From: Natrinema gari JCM 14663
Lineage (GTDB): Archaea; Halobacteriota; Halobacteria; Halobacteriales; Natrialbaceae
NCBI RefSeq assembly: GCF_000337175.1
Contig: NZ_AOIJ01000030.1
Span: 413 to 64,412, forward strand
Direction of reading: 5' to 3'
Length of the DNA: 64,000 nt
Below the pieces are notes generated by a model, which worked only from the letters and a program-made list of their open reading frames with translations, made no database searches and was not told where the DNA came from. A program made the translations under genes and the position numbers. This document shows, piece by piece, positions 1 through 7,385 of this stretch (within the stretch, counting starts at the first letter, position 1; the number at the start of each line of letters is the position of its first letter).

Positions 1-174
1 GCCGCCGACGCCGAGAGTACCGACGAACGCCTCGTCGATGTCCCCGGCCTCGAGTCCCTTCGGTACGCTGTCCGTCGCCGCGTCGAACGCCGTACGGAAC
101 AGGGACCGGTAGCTCTCCGCGGGGAAAGCCCCGTAGTCCGACTGTCCTGCGCCGACGAGATATGCGTCTCGCAT
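1..174 (-). CDS. Thiolase-family protein, N-terminal 58 residues (gene runs off the window)
   Basis: Only the first 58 codons are inside the window. The start codon lies at 172-174 and the frame is open to base 1. The protein begins MRDAYLVGAGQSDYG and continues with a helix-forming stretch (SYRSLFRTAFDAA) and EAFVGTLG. This is the usual opening of thiolase/acetyl-CoA C-acetyltransferase-like proteins of the SCP-x thiolase type, where a first beta strand ending in G-x-G precedes the first helix. The catalytic Cys and His would lie outside the window, so activity cannot be judged. A divergent promoter region is shared with the DHH phosphoesterase that begins at 373. Confidence 0.6.
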   Translation of the reverse strand, partial: MRDAYLVGAGQSDYGAFPAESYRSLFRTAFDAATDSVPKGLEAGDIDEAFVGTLGVGG

Positions 175-372
175 ACACACTGTTTAGTGAGCCGGATGAA
201 ATAAGTGCCCGATTCGCACGGCTCGCGCCAGATAGCCCGTTTCGAGCCCACCGTCACGGGCGACCCGGCGATGGTCCTGTTGGACGGGACCGGAGCCGAC
301 ACGTCCCGGCTCAGTTTCGTCGCTCCTGAGACGCGACGCGGGATTCAAGCGTTTCGTTCCCGTACGCCGAAT

Positions 373-1371
373 ATGTCTCGTGCGGCCGACCTCGTGTCCG
401 TCCTCGAGCGGATCGACTCGCTGGCGATCGTCTGTCACGACAATCCCGATCCGGACTGTCTCGCCAGCGCGCTCGCACTCGAGGCGATCGCGTCCGACCA
501 CGCGGTCGAGGACGTGACGATCACCTACGGCGGCGAGATTTCCCACCAGCAAAACCGTGCGTTCGTCAACTTACTCGAGATCAGTCTCCGGACACTCTCG
601 GAGACGACGATCGAGGAGTACGACAGCGTGAGCTTCGTTGACCACACCAGACCGGGCGCGAACACCGAGGTCCCGGCAAGCGTCACTCCCGATGTCGTCA
701 TCGATCACCATCCAGGCGAGTCGGCCGGTGCCGCGTTCGAGGACGTTCGCGCCGACTACGGCGCGACGGCGACGATCTTCGTCGAGTACCTCCAGGAACT
801 CGAGGTCGATCTGACGTCGCGGCTGGCTTCCGCGTTGCTCTTCGCGCTCCACCGCGAGCGGCTGGACTTCGTCCGCGAACCCACGCGACGGGAGTACGAG
901 GCGGCGCTCGCGGTCTACCCCGACGCGGAACTCGAGATCCTAGAGCAACTGTACGGCAGCGCGTTCTCGCCGGGGACGCTGGACGCGATCGGACGGGCGA
1001 TCGTCAGCCGCGAACGCCGAGGCTCGTCGCTCGTCGCGAGCGTGGGCAAGACCGGTGAAACCGACGCGTTGCCACAGGCGGCGGATTACCTACTCAATCT
1101 CGAGGGCGTCGATACGGTACTGGTCTACGGCGTCGTCGGCGACGCGATCCGGCTGAGCGGCCGTTCGATCGATCCGCGAGTCCACATGGGCGAGACGCTG
1201 GAGGCGGGCTTCGATACACTCGGTGCGGTCGGCGGTCACCACGACATGGCGGGCGGTCGAATCGAACTCGGTCTCTTCGCGGACGAAGGCGGGGACGAGG
1301 ACGAACTGCTGTCCTTCGTGGGCGGACGACTCAGCCGCCGGTTTTTCGACGCGCTGAACCTCGACGAGTGA
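373..1371 (+). CDS. DHH/DHHA1 family phosphoesterase (RecJ/NrnA-like)
   Basis: 332 aa from the ATG at 373; an upstream in-frame GTG at 205 would add 56 poorly conserved residues and is less likely. The sequence shows the ordered metal-binding motifs of the DHH superfamily: DNPDPDC near the N terminus, VDHTRPG, the signature IDHH (about residue 110), and at the C terminus GGHHDMAGG, typical of the DHHA1 substrate-binding domain. Family members hydrolyse phosphodiester bonds of short oligonucleotides, pAp or cyclic dinucleotides with Mn2+. Which substrate applies cannot be told from sequence. It stands alone, divergent from the thiolase-like gene and convergent with hsp20. Confidence 0.88.
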   Translation: MSRAADLVSVLERIDSLAIVCHDNPDPDCLASALALEAIASDHAVEDVTITYGGEISHQQNRAFVNLLEISLRTLSETTIEEYDSVSFVDHTRPGANTEVPASVTPDVVIDHHPGESAGAAFEDVRADYGATATIFVEYLQELEVDLTSRLASALLFALHRERLDFVREPTRREYEAALAVYPDAELEILEQLYGSAFSPGTLDAIGRAIVSRERRGSSLVASVGKTGETDALPQAADYLLNLEGVDTVLVYGVVGDAIRLSGRSIDPRVHMGETLEAGFDTLGAVGGHHDMAGGRIELGLFADEGGDEDELLSFVGGRLSRRFFDALNLDE

Positions 1372-1440
1372 CGCCGACGGGAATCACCGAGATGCTCAGA
1401 GCCGGCGGCAACGAGCGAGCGACTCGCCGACGCGGGTCCG

Positions 1441-1905
1441 CTAGTCGATATCGATCGAGTGTGCGTCGGTCGAGGGCTCGTGCTTCGGCAGTCGAATCGT
1501 CAGGATGCCGTTGTTGACGCTCGCTCGAACCGCATCGACGTCGACCGGCTCCGGCACCCGAATCTGACGGCTGAACGACTGCGTTTTCCGTTCGCGCCGA
1601 ATGTACGTCTCCTCGTCGCCGCCGGTCTCTCGTCGCTGCTCCCGCTCGCCGGACACCGCCACTGTCTGCCCGGAGAGGCGCAACTCGAGGTCGTCGCTCT
1701 CGTACCCGGGGACGTCGACGGTGACGACGAACTCGTCACCCTCGTCCGTGAGGTCCAGACTCGTCTCGGCACCGCTCATCGAGAGATCGAGCTGACTTCG
1801 GGTGTCGACCTGCGATTCCCACGATCGGGCCGCCGTTTCGATCTGCCGGTTCAGTCGGTCGAGCAGGTCGTCGATACCGTCGAACGGACGCGGTCGGTCT
1901 GCCAT
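1441..1905 (-). CDS. Hsp20/alpha-crystallin small heat-shock protein
   Basis: 154 aa. The start is the ATG at 1903-1905, preceded by a near-perfect Shine-Dalgarno (GGAGGTGAT), so the longer upstream reading is rejected. After a short N-terminal arm (FDGIDDLLDRLNRQIE) comes an alpha-crystallin domain (about residues 45-145): EFVVTVDVPGYESDDLELRL, then RRERKTQSFSRQIRVPEPVD, ending with the conserved GILTIRLPK (G-x-L-x-I/V) strand. Small heat-shock proteins form oligomers that hold unfolded proteins without ATP. It is divergent from a DJ-1/PfpI-like gene across a 152-bp intergenic region, a plausible shared stress-promoter arrangement. Confidence 0.93.
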   Translation of the reverse strand: MADRPRPFDGIDDLLDRLNRQIETAARSWESQVDTRSQLDLSMSGAETSLDLTDEGDEFVVTVDVPGYESDDLELRLSGQTVAVSGEREQRRETGGDEETYIRRERKTQSFSRQIRVPEPVDVDAVRASVNNGILTIRLPKHEPSTDAHSIDID

Positions 1906-2057
1906 GAGATCACCTCCCGAAGATAGGGCGTCGACGGCGAAAAAAGCCACCCTTGGTCACCGTGATGCTCCCACAGACGAACCTGTTAGCGCAGGGACTT
2001 GCGGCAGAACCGAGGGGTGGGCTGGTCGTTTTTACGCTCCTCGTCGTAGAGGGGGGT

Positions 2058-2747
2058 ATGACGGACGCACTATTCGTCGTCAGCGAAGAAGGATACTGGG
2101 GAGAGGAATGCGTCGAGCCGCTCGAGACGCTCTCGAACGCGGGCGTCGAGATCACGGTCGCGACGCCGTCGGGGAGTCCGCCGGTCATCGACGAGCGGTC
2201 GCTCGACCCCGACGAGGTCGGCGAGGAGACCGCCGAACACGTCCGCGAAGTCCACGAGACCGACGAGCGACTGAACGATCCGATCCCGGTCGCACAGGCC
2301 GACGCCGAGGGGTACGACACCGTCGTCTTCCCCGGCGGCCACGGCACCGCGTGGGATATCAACCAGGACAAACACGCTCGCGAACTCCTCCGGGACATCG
2401 TCGAGGGTCACGGCAAGGCGCTCGTCGTCTGCCACGCCGTCGGCATGCTCGGGTTCGCCCGTGACAGCCACGGCGCGTTCATCGTCAACGGACGCGACGT
2501 GACCGGATTCCCCAACGAGTGGGAGGAGGGCATCGTCGACGAGGCCGATCGCATGCCTGACGGTCGCAAACTGCCCTACTGGACCGAAGACGAAGTGACA
2601 GCGGCCGGCGGCAACTGGGACGCCGAACTCGAGTCGGAGACCAGCGTCACCGTCGACGGCGACCTGATCACCGCCCGCGGGCCCGGTTCCTCGAGCGCGG
2701 CCGCCGAAACCCTCCTCGAGGAACTCGACGTCGAACTCGAGGCCTAA
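2058..2747 (+). CDS. DJ-1/PfpI (type 1 glutamine amidotransferase-like) family protein
   Basis: 229 aa from the ATG at 2058, preceded by a G-rich RBS. The sequence is typical of the DJ-1/ThiJ/PfpI superfamily: an N-terminal beta strand (ALFVVSEEGYWGEECVEPLETL), the FPGGHGTAWD loop, and the nucleophile elbow ALVVCHAVGML with the conserved Cys after a strand. The region NGRDVTGFPNEWEEGIV resembles Hsp31-like class members, which are chaperones or glyoxalase/deglycase-type enzymes. The exact reaction is not settled for the archaeal branch. It is divergent from hsp20, consistent with a protein- or carbonyl-stress role (inference). Confidence 0.88.
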   Translation: MTDALFVVSEEGYWGEECVEPLETLSNAGVEITVATPSGSPPVIDERSLDPDEVGEETAEHVREVHETDERLNDPIPVAQADAEGYDTVVFPGGHGTAWDINQDKHARELLRDIVEGHGKALVVCHAVGMLGFARDSHGAFIVNGRDVTGFPNEWEEGIVDEADRMPDGRKLPYWTEDEVTAAGGNWDAELESETSVTVDGDLITARGPGSSSAAAETLLEELDVELEA

Positions 2748-2893
2748 ACGGACCGAGAGCCGATTCGCCGCGGTCGCTGTTCTTCGATCGAGGCGTCCGT
2801 CCCTGCGAGTCCGTTCCAGGCGGTCGCCGTGTCGCCGAACCAAGAGCACACGCCGAGTCGGCTGTGACGGTATGTGACCGCGTCTGAGCTCCG

Positions 2894-3076
2894 TTATTCG
2901 CCGTCGTAGACTCGCGTGTACTGCAAAACTAACCGGTCTTTCTCATCCGTGTCGGTCTCCACGGCAAAGACATCACCCCGCTCGATGTCGAACTCCCGGG
3001 TAATCGCCGCTGGAATGGAGAGATCCATCGTCGCGGTCCCTTTTCGCCCACGTACCTTCACAGTCTTCTTCACCAT
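2894..3076 (-). CDS. AbrB/SpoVT-type swapped-hairpin DNA-binding protein
   Basis: 60 aa from the ATG at 3074-3076 (MVKKTVKVRGRKG). The protein is essentially one AbrB/MazE-type domain: a beta-hairpin (VKVRGRKGTATMDLSIPAAI) followed by REFDIERGDVFAVE, the usual D-x-x-x-G-D motif, and a final strand. Such proteins dimerise to bind DNA and act as small transcription factors or as antitoxins. No toxin gene lies beside it, because the next gene is a HalOD1 protein on the other strand. A solitary regulator is therefore more likely than half of a toxin-antitoxin pair. Confidence 0.72.
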   Translation of the reverse strand: MVKKTVKVRGRKGTATMDLSIPAAITREFDIERGDVFAVETDTDEKDRLVLQYTRVYDGE

Positions 3077-3238
3077 CGTACGTCCTGTTGGCGTCGATAC
3101 GCAGATACACCTTTTTAGGTATATTGCGTACAATGTACATCGATGATTATTCTATTGACCTGTTCAAAATCCTTAAAACGCTTAGGCATCAACACACGAT
3201 TGAAAACACGGGGAACGGCCCCAGCAAACCCGAAACCC

Positions 3239-3463
3239 ATGATCGTACGCCAGATCCAGGGGAGTGATTCCCCGAGTCATACCGTCCTCCGCGCTGTCGC
3301 TACGGAAACGAATACACCAGTCCTGGAGCTCGAGCCGTTGTACGAGACGATCGACCCCGAGTCCCTCAATACACTCGTCACCGGTGATGCCGCTGTCCGC
3401 GTCGCATTCGACTACCAGGACTTCACAGTGACCGTTGATGCGGAGCGAGTGGTTCTCGAATGA
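3239..3463 (+). CDS. HalOD1 output-domain protein
   Basis: 74 aa from the ATG at 3239; a longer reading from 3143 adds an atypical basic stretch. The sequence has the HalOD1 pattern: HTVLRAVATETNTPVLELEPLYETIDPESLNTLV, then a strand-rich end (VRVAFDYQDFTVTVDAERVVLE). HalOD1 is a haloarchaeal domain often found at the end of signalling proteins and also as free-standing small proteins. Its biochemical role is unknown. A second free-standing HalOD1 gene is found at 38790-39044. Confidence 0.75.
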   Translation: MIVRQIQGSDSPSHTVLRAVATETNTPVLELEPLYETIDPESLNTLVTGDAAVRVAFDYQDFTVTVDAERVVLE

Positions 3464-3770
3464 GCCGGGTTTGCCTCCGTCGTGTGACGTATCACCCCGG
3501 TTTCCTGGTAGCCGTGTGTCGTTCCTTCCGATCGTCCCACCCAAGCCGAGTGCCACACTGAACACACAGCCGTCGTGCGCTCAGGTGTGCAGTGACGGTC
3601 CGTGGGTACGCTCTCCGTTGAACTCCGCTTCTGGACACCGCTTTCTCCATCCGAATCGTTCCGAGAACCTCGTCACGCGGCCTGCAACGACGGTTACGTC
3701 CGCCTGACGGCGACGATACTGGGACGTCCAAATCAGTCCCTTTTTACACGCAGACGGGGAACCACAATTC
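3464..3770. other. Intergenic stretch without a supported gene
   Basis: 307 bp between the HalOD1 gene and the next small gene. Open frames here are GC-driven and have no recognisable domain. The last 40 bp hold an AT-rich patch (CCCTTTTTACACG, about 3739-3751) that would serve as the TATA region for the gene beginning at 3771. Nothing else was recognised. Confidence 0.5.
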
Positions 3771-3971
3771 ATGAGCTTCGAGGAAGACGATCGCGTCGTC
3801 CTACACGACGAGCACAGCGAGTTCGACGGCGAAACCGGCACCGTCTCCCAGACGATGGAGTCGATGTTCGGCGACGTTACCTACACCATCAGCTTCGACG
3901 ACGGTCAGGAGGCCGGCGTCCCAGAGGACGATCTCGAGGCGGCTGCTGCCGACGACGCCGACGACGAGTAA
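3771..3971 (+). CDS. Small acidic haloarchaeal protein, SH3/KOW-like
   Basis: 66 aa. It starts MSFEEDDRVVLHDEHSEFDG, continues GETGTVSQTMESMFGDVTYTISFDDGQEAGVPEDDL, and ends in an acidic A/D tail. The arrangement D-R-V-x-L, G-x-T-G-T-V, YTISFDDG and V-P-E-D-D-L is what small SH3-like/KOW beta-barrels look like, as in DUF1918-type proteins that pack against nucleic acid or protein. Function is unknown. It is 76 bp upstream of the COG1325-like RNA-binding gene on the same strand, so co-transcription is possible. Confidence 0.72.
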   Translation: MSFEEDDRVVLHDEHSEFDGETGTVSQTMESMFGDVTYTISFDDGQEAGVPEDDLEAAAADDADDE

Positions 3972-4047
3972 ACACCACTTGCGGCCCGGCCTCTCGAGTC
4001 CCGTCACCATCGCGCCCGCACTCACCACACCGACTTTCGAATCGCAG

Positions 4048-4497
4048 ATGCCACAAATCCCGCTTCACTACGTCGATTTACGGACGTTCTGTTACGCCAC
4101 CGAGGACGAAAAACGCGTCGAGGAAGCGCTTCGCACCTTCCTCCCCGACGGCGACGATGAGCCGTTCGAGATCGAGCGCACCGAGAGCGAAGGCCACTAC
4201 GGCGACCGTATCCTCGTCCTCTCGGCCCGCGTCGAGAACGCCGACGATCTCCGACACGTCCTTTCGCGGCTGGCCGACCTCGAGCGCTTCGACGAACTGA
4301 TGGACGAACTCGACGAACGGGTCACCGAGAACACCGAACTCTTCTTGCGACTCGACAAGCAGGCGGCCTTCGCGGGGGACGTCCGCCTCGGACAGGGAAT
4401 CACCTTCCGCGGGAAGGTCGAGGCCTACCCGGCGAAGAAGGAACAAGCCGTCGAGAACGCCGAAACGGTTCTCGAGCGCCTGCGCGACCGGGAGTAA
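4048..4497 (+). CDS. RNA-binding protein of the COG1325 (archaeal exosome-linked) family
   Basis: 149 aa from the ATG at 4048 (MPQIPLHYVDLR); the earlier ATG at 3979 would add a proline-rich leader. The body matches the archaeal family described as an exosome-associated RNA-binding protein of dsRBD-like fold: an N-terminal strand HYVDLRTFCYATEDEKRVEEAL, a central FEIERTESEGHYGDRILVLSARVENAD, and a C-terminal FLRLDKQAAFAGDVRLGQG followed by I-x-F-R-G-K-V-E-A-Y-P. These proteins are thought to assist RNA processing or degradation. The assignment rests on pattern recognition of the family. Confidence 0.78.
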   Translation: MPQIPLHYVDLRTFCYATEDEKRVEEALRTFLPDGDDEPFEIERTESEGHYGDRILVLSARVENADDLRHVLSRLADLERFDELMDELDERVTENTELFLRLDKQAAFAGDVRLGQGITFRGKVEAYPAKKEQAVENAETVLERLRDRE

Positions 4498-4625
4498 GCC
4501 TCGCCGATCGCTCCGAAGCGAACCGGCTCAGTCCGGTCTCCGAGAGCGAGTTCGACGCGTCTCAGCCCTCCCGGGGTGATCCCGTCTGATTCGACCGAAC
4601 GTGATCGCCGGTTGCGAAGGGCTTT

Positions 4626-4639
4626 TGACTGGCCAGTCA
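4626..4639. promoter_or_regulatory. Perfect 14-bp palindromic operator upstream of the TetR gene
   Basis: TGACTGGCCAGTCA is a perfect palindrome, embedded in TTTTGACTGGCCAGTCAGTAA and lying 25 bp before the tetR start codon. The sequence (G)ACTGGCCAGT(C) has the length and symmetry of classical TetR-family operators. Its position would cover the TATA/transcription start region, so binding by the downstream TetR protein would shut off the tetR-MATE operon. The protein-site pairing is inferred from adjacency. Confidence 0.7.
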
Positions 4640-4664
4640 GTAAGTTCGTGTAGAGATTTTCTGA

Positions 4665-5285
4665 ATGACAGATGGGACGATTGACGATCTCATGGACGCA
4701 ACGTACGGCGCGCTGTGCAAGCACGGCTACGCGGAGTTGACGATGCAGGACATCGCCGAGGAATCGAGCAAAAGCAAGGGAACCCTTCACTATCACTTCG
4801 AGGGGAAACAGGACCTCCTCGAGTCGTTTCTGGCGTTTCTCCTGAACAGGTTCGAGGAGCGGACGCGGACGATTCCCGGGGAGACGCCGACCGAGCGACT
4901 TCACGAGTTCCTCGATGAGTTGCTGACCCCGACCGACGAGGAGTCCGCAGAGGAGTTCCGGACGGCGATCCTCGAGATCAAGGCCCAGTCACCGTACAAC
5001 GAGGCCTATCGGGAGCAACTGGCCGAGTTTGACAGGGCGCTCCACGAGCGTCTCACAAGCCTCATCGCGGACGGTCTCGAGGCCGGGGAGTTCCGCGCTG
5101 ATGTCGATCCGGACGAGACGGCCGACTTCCTCGTCACGGTCTCGAACGGGACGGAGACGCGAGCGGCCGCGGTCGATCGGTCTCCGGAGCGAACGAAACG
5201 TCACGTCCACCAGTACATCGACGAATTCCTCCTGGCGGACGACACGGACACGACGGTCGACGACGAGATGGAGGCTGCCGAATGA
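4665..5285 (+). CDS. TetR/AcrR family transcriptional regulator
   Basis: 206 aa. The N-terminal helix-turn-helix is clear: IDDLMDATYGALCKHGYAELTMQDIAEESSKSKGTLHYHFEGKQDLL, the hallmark T-x-x-x-I-A-x-x-x-x-x-S-x-G-x-x-Y-x-H-F motif at about residues 25-46. The rest is the helical ligand-binding and dimer domain. Its stop overlaps the start of the MATE gene by 4 bp (ATGA), so the two are translated from one message. A perfect palindrome upstream (4626-4639) is the probable autoregulatory operator. The inducing ligand would be a drug-like or metabolic substrate of the exporter (inference). Confidence 0.93.
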   Translation: MTDGTIDDLMDATYGALCKHGYAELTMQDIAEESSKSKGTLHYHFEGKQDLLESFLAFLLNRFEERTRTIPGETPTERLHEFLDELLTPTDEESAEEFRTAILEIKAQSPYNEAYREQLAEFDRALHERLTSLIADGLEAGEFRADVDPDETADFLVTVSNGTETRAAAVDRSPERTKRHVHQYIDEFLLADDTDTTVDDEMEAAE

Positions 5286-6757
5286 GCCTCCTGGATCGGC
5301 TTTCCCGACTGTTTAGAACGGGTCTCCTGAATCGAATTTCCCGACTGTTCAAAGGTCGCGACGAGTTCGATCTCACCTCGGGCGGCATCGCGAAACCGCT
5401 GTTTTACCTGTCGCTGCCGATCATCGTGACGAATCTGCTGCAGACGGCCTACAACCTCATCGATACGTTCTGGCTCGGCCAGTACAATACCGAGGCGCTC
5501 GCGGCGATCAGCTTTGCGTTCCCGATGGTTTTCCTGCTCATCTCCGTCGGGATGGGGCTATCGGTCGCCGGTAGCGTCTTGGTTGCACAGCATATCGGTT
5601 CCGACGAGGAAGCCAAGGCCGAGTACGCTGCCTCCCAGACAGTCGCGCTGTCGCTGCTCGGCGCGTCGCTGCTGGGGCTCATCGGCTACGTTTTCGTCGA
5701 GGGACTGCTCGGACTCTTCGGCGCGTCACAGGACGTGTTACCGCTGGCGACCGACTACATGCAGGTTATCTCGCTGGGGATGCCGTTCATGTTCGGCTTC
5801 TTCGTCTTCATCGCGCTCATGCGGGGTTACGGCGACACGATCACGCCGATGCTGGTCATGTTCGGCTCCGTCCTGCTCAACGTCGTCCTCGACCCGTTCC
5901 TGATCTTCGGCTGGGGGCCGTTCCCGAGGTTAGGGATCGAGGGGGCGGCGATTGCGACGGTCTTCTCCCGTTCGCTCGCGCTCGTCGTCGGACTCGCGAT
6001 CATGTTCCGCGGGACACGCGGGGTCAAGATTCGGCTCCAACAGATGCGTCCGGACCTCGCCTTTGCCGAAAAAATCGTCTCGATCGGCTTTCCCGCGTCC
6101 ATCGAAGGCATGGGACGAGCCCTGTCGATCAACCTGCTGTTGGTGATCGTCGGCCTGTTCCCAACCCACGTCGTCGCCGCCTACGGCATCGGCACCCGCG
6201 TGTTCTCGGTCGTCTTCCTCCCGGCGATCGCGGTCGCCCGCGGCGTCGAGACGATGACCGGCCAGAACGTCGGGGCGGACAAACCGGACCGCGCGGCGGC
6301 CGCTGCCGACTTCGCCGCCCGAACCATGTTCCTCGTCCTCGGTGCGATGGGTATCGTCGCGTGGTTCGGCGCACGCCCCATCACCGCCGCCTTCACCAAC
6401 GACGCCCAGGTCATCGAGGTGGGCGTTACCTTCCTCCGGTATGTCGCACCGTCTTTCGGCTTCATCGGCGTCATGCGGGCCTACAACGGTAGCTTCCGTG
6501 GAACCGGGAAAACACTCACCGCAGCGGCGATCGTCCTCGTCACGTACGCTGCCGTCCGGCTCCCGATCGCCTACTCCCTCTCGCAGACGACGATGGAGTA
6601 CCGCGGCATCTGGATCGCCTTTGCCGTCTCGAACGTTGTCGGTGCCGGCCTCGCCTACGGCTGGTACCGACGGGGCACCTGGCGAGACGTCGCCGTCACC
6701 GAGGGCCCGTCGGGGCCGGCGATCGGTGACGACCTCGAGACCAGTACCGACGACTGA
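5282..6757 (+). CDS. MATE family efflux transporter
   Basis: 491 aa with about 12 hydrophobic segments. It begins with a soluble tail and then the MATE opening GGIAKPLFYLSLPIIVTNLLQTAYNLIDTFWLGQYNTEALAAIS. The mid-protein repeat (SIGFPASIEGMGRALSINLLLVIVGLFPTHVVAAYGIG) starts the second six-helix half. MATE proteins export cationic or drug-like compounds in exchange for Na+ or H+. It is the second gene of a tetR-MATE operon with a 4-bp overlap. The tail contains an unusual tandem repeat (LLDRLSRLFRTG / LLNRISRLFKGR, residues 3-26) before the core begins. Confidence 0.94.
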   Translation: MSLLDRLSRLFRTGLLNRISRLFKGRDEFDLTSGGIAKPLFYLSLPIIVTNLLQTAYNLIDTFWLGQYNTEALAAISFAFPMVFLLISVGMGLSVAGSVLVAQHIGSDEEAKAEYAASQTVALSLLGASLLGLIGYVFVEGLLGLFGASQDVLPLATDYMQVISLGMPFMFGFFVFIALMRGYGDTITPMLVMFGSVLLNVVLDPFLIFGWGPFPRLGIEGAAIATVFSRSLALVVGLAIMFRGTRGVKIRLQQMRPDLAFAEKIVSIGFPASIEGMGRALSINLLLVIVGLFPTHVVAAYGIGTRVFSVVFLPAIAVARGVETMTGQNVGADKPDRAAAAADFAARTMFLVLGAMGIVAWFGARPITAAFTNDAQVIEVGVTFLRYVAPSFGFIGVMRAYNGSFRGTGKTLTAAAIVLVTYAAVRLPIAYSLSQTTMEYRGIWIAFAVSNVVGAGLAYGWYRRGTWRDVAVTEGPSGPAIGDDLETSTDD

Positions 6758-6902
6758 CCGCCCTATCCAGTCAAGTGGCTGTGTGCCGTCACAGCCGACT
6801 GACCTCAGTTTCGAGAGGTGAGTCACCAGTGAGTCCACACCGGCAGGACCGACCGCGGGCCCCACGACACGTTCGACCGCCGGACGACGGGTGGCCGTAA
6901 CG

Positions 6903-7385
6903 ATGGTCGAAACCGTTTCCATCGATATCCTGAGCCTCCTCCTCGTTCTCTCGGTTGCGTGGGCGTTCGGTGCGATCGCCGAGCGCTTCGGCTATCCGAC
7001 GATGATGGGCGAACTGGTCGCCGGCATCGCCTTCGGCCCCGCGCTGTTCGGACTCCTGCGCCCCTCGGAACTCCTCTCGGTCCTCTCCGAGCTCGGGGTA
7101 TTCCTCCTGATGGTCTACGTCGGCATGGAGGTCGATCTGCGGGAACTGTTCGAATTCGGCCCTCAGTCCCTGCTGATCGCTTTCGGCGCGTTCGTCATTC
7201 CGTTCGGCCTCGGCTACGCGGCCGGCGTCTGGCTCGGCGTCTCCGTCGGCGCGGCGCTCTTTCTCGGACTCGCAATGGCCGCCACGTCGCTGGCTACGAA
7301 GTCCCGCATTCTCGCCGATCTCGAGCGGGGCGTTTTTGCCGCCTGCGCCTGCAGGGAGGAGTATGCAAGTCCACGTCGTGGGTGA
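6903..7385 (+). pseudogene. Truncated CPA2 (KefB-type) cation/proton antiporter, N-terminal fragment
   Basis: The reading from the ATG at 6903 gives 160 aa. Residues 1 to about 140 are a clean match to the first helices of CPA2 antiporters: LSLLLVLSVAWAFGAIAERFGYPTMMGELVAGIAFGP, then ELGVFLLMVYVGMEVDLREL and MAATSLATKSRILADLE. Full-length family members have about 400 residues and 12-13 helices. Here homology stops near base 7325 and the frame reads into the RBS and first codons of the YcaO gene, ending at 7385. The remaining two thirds of the transporter are absent, so this looks like a deletion remnant rather than a working transporter. Confidence 0.78.
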
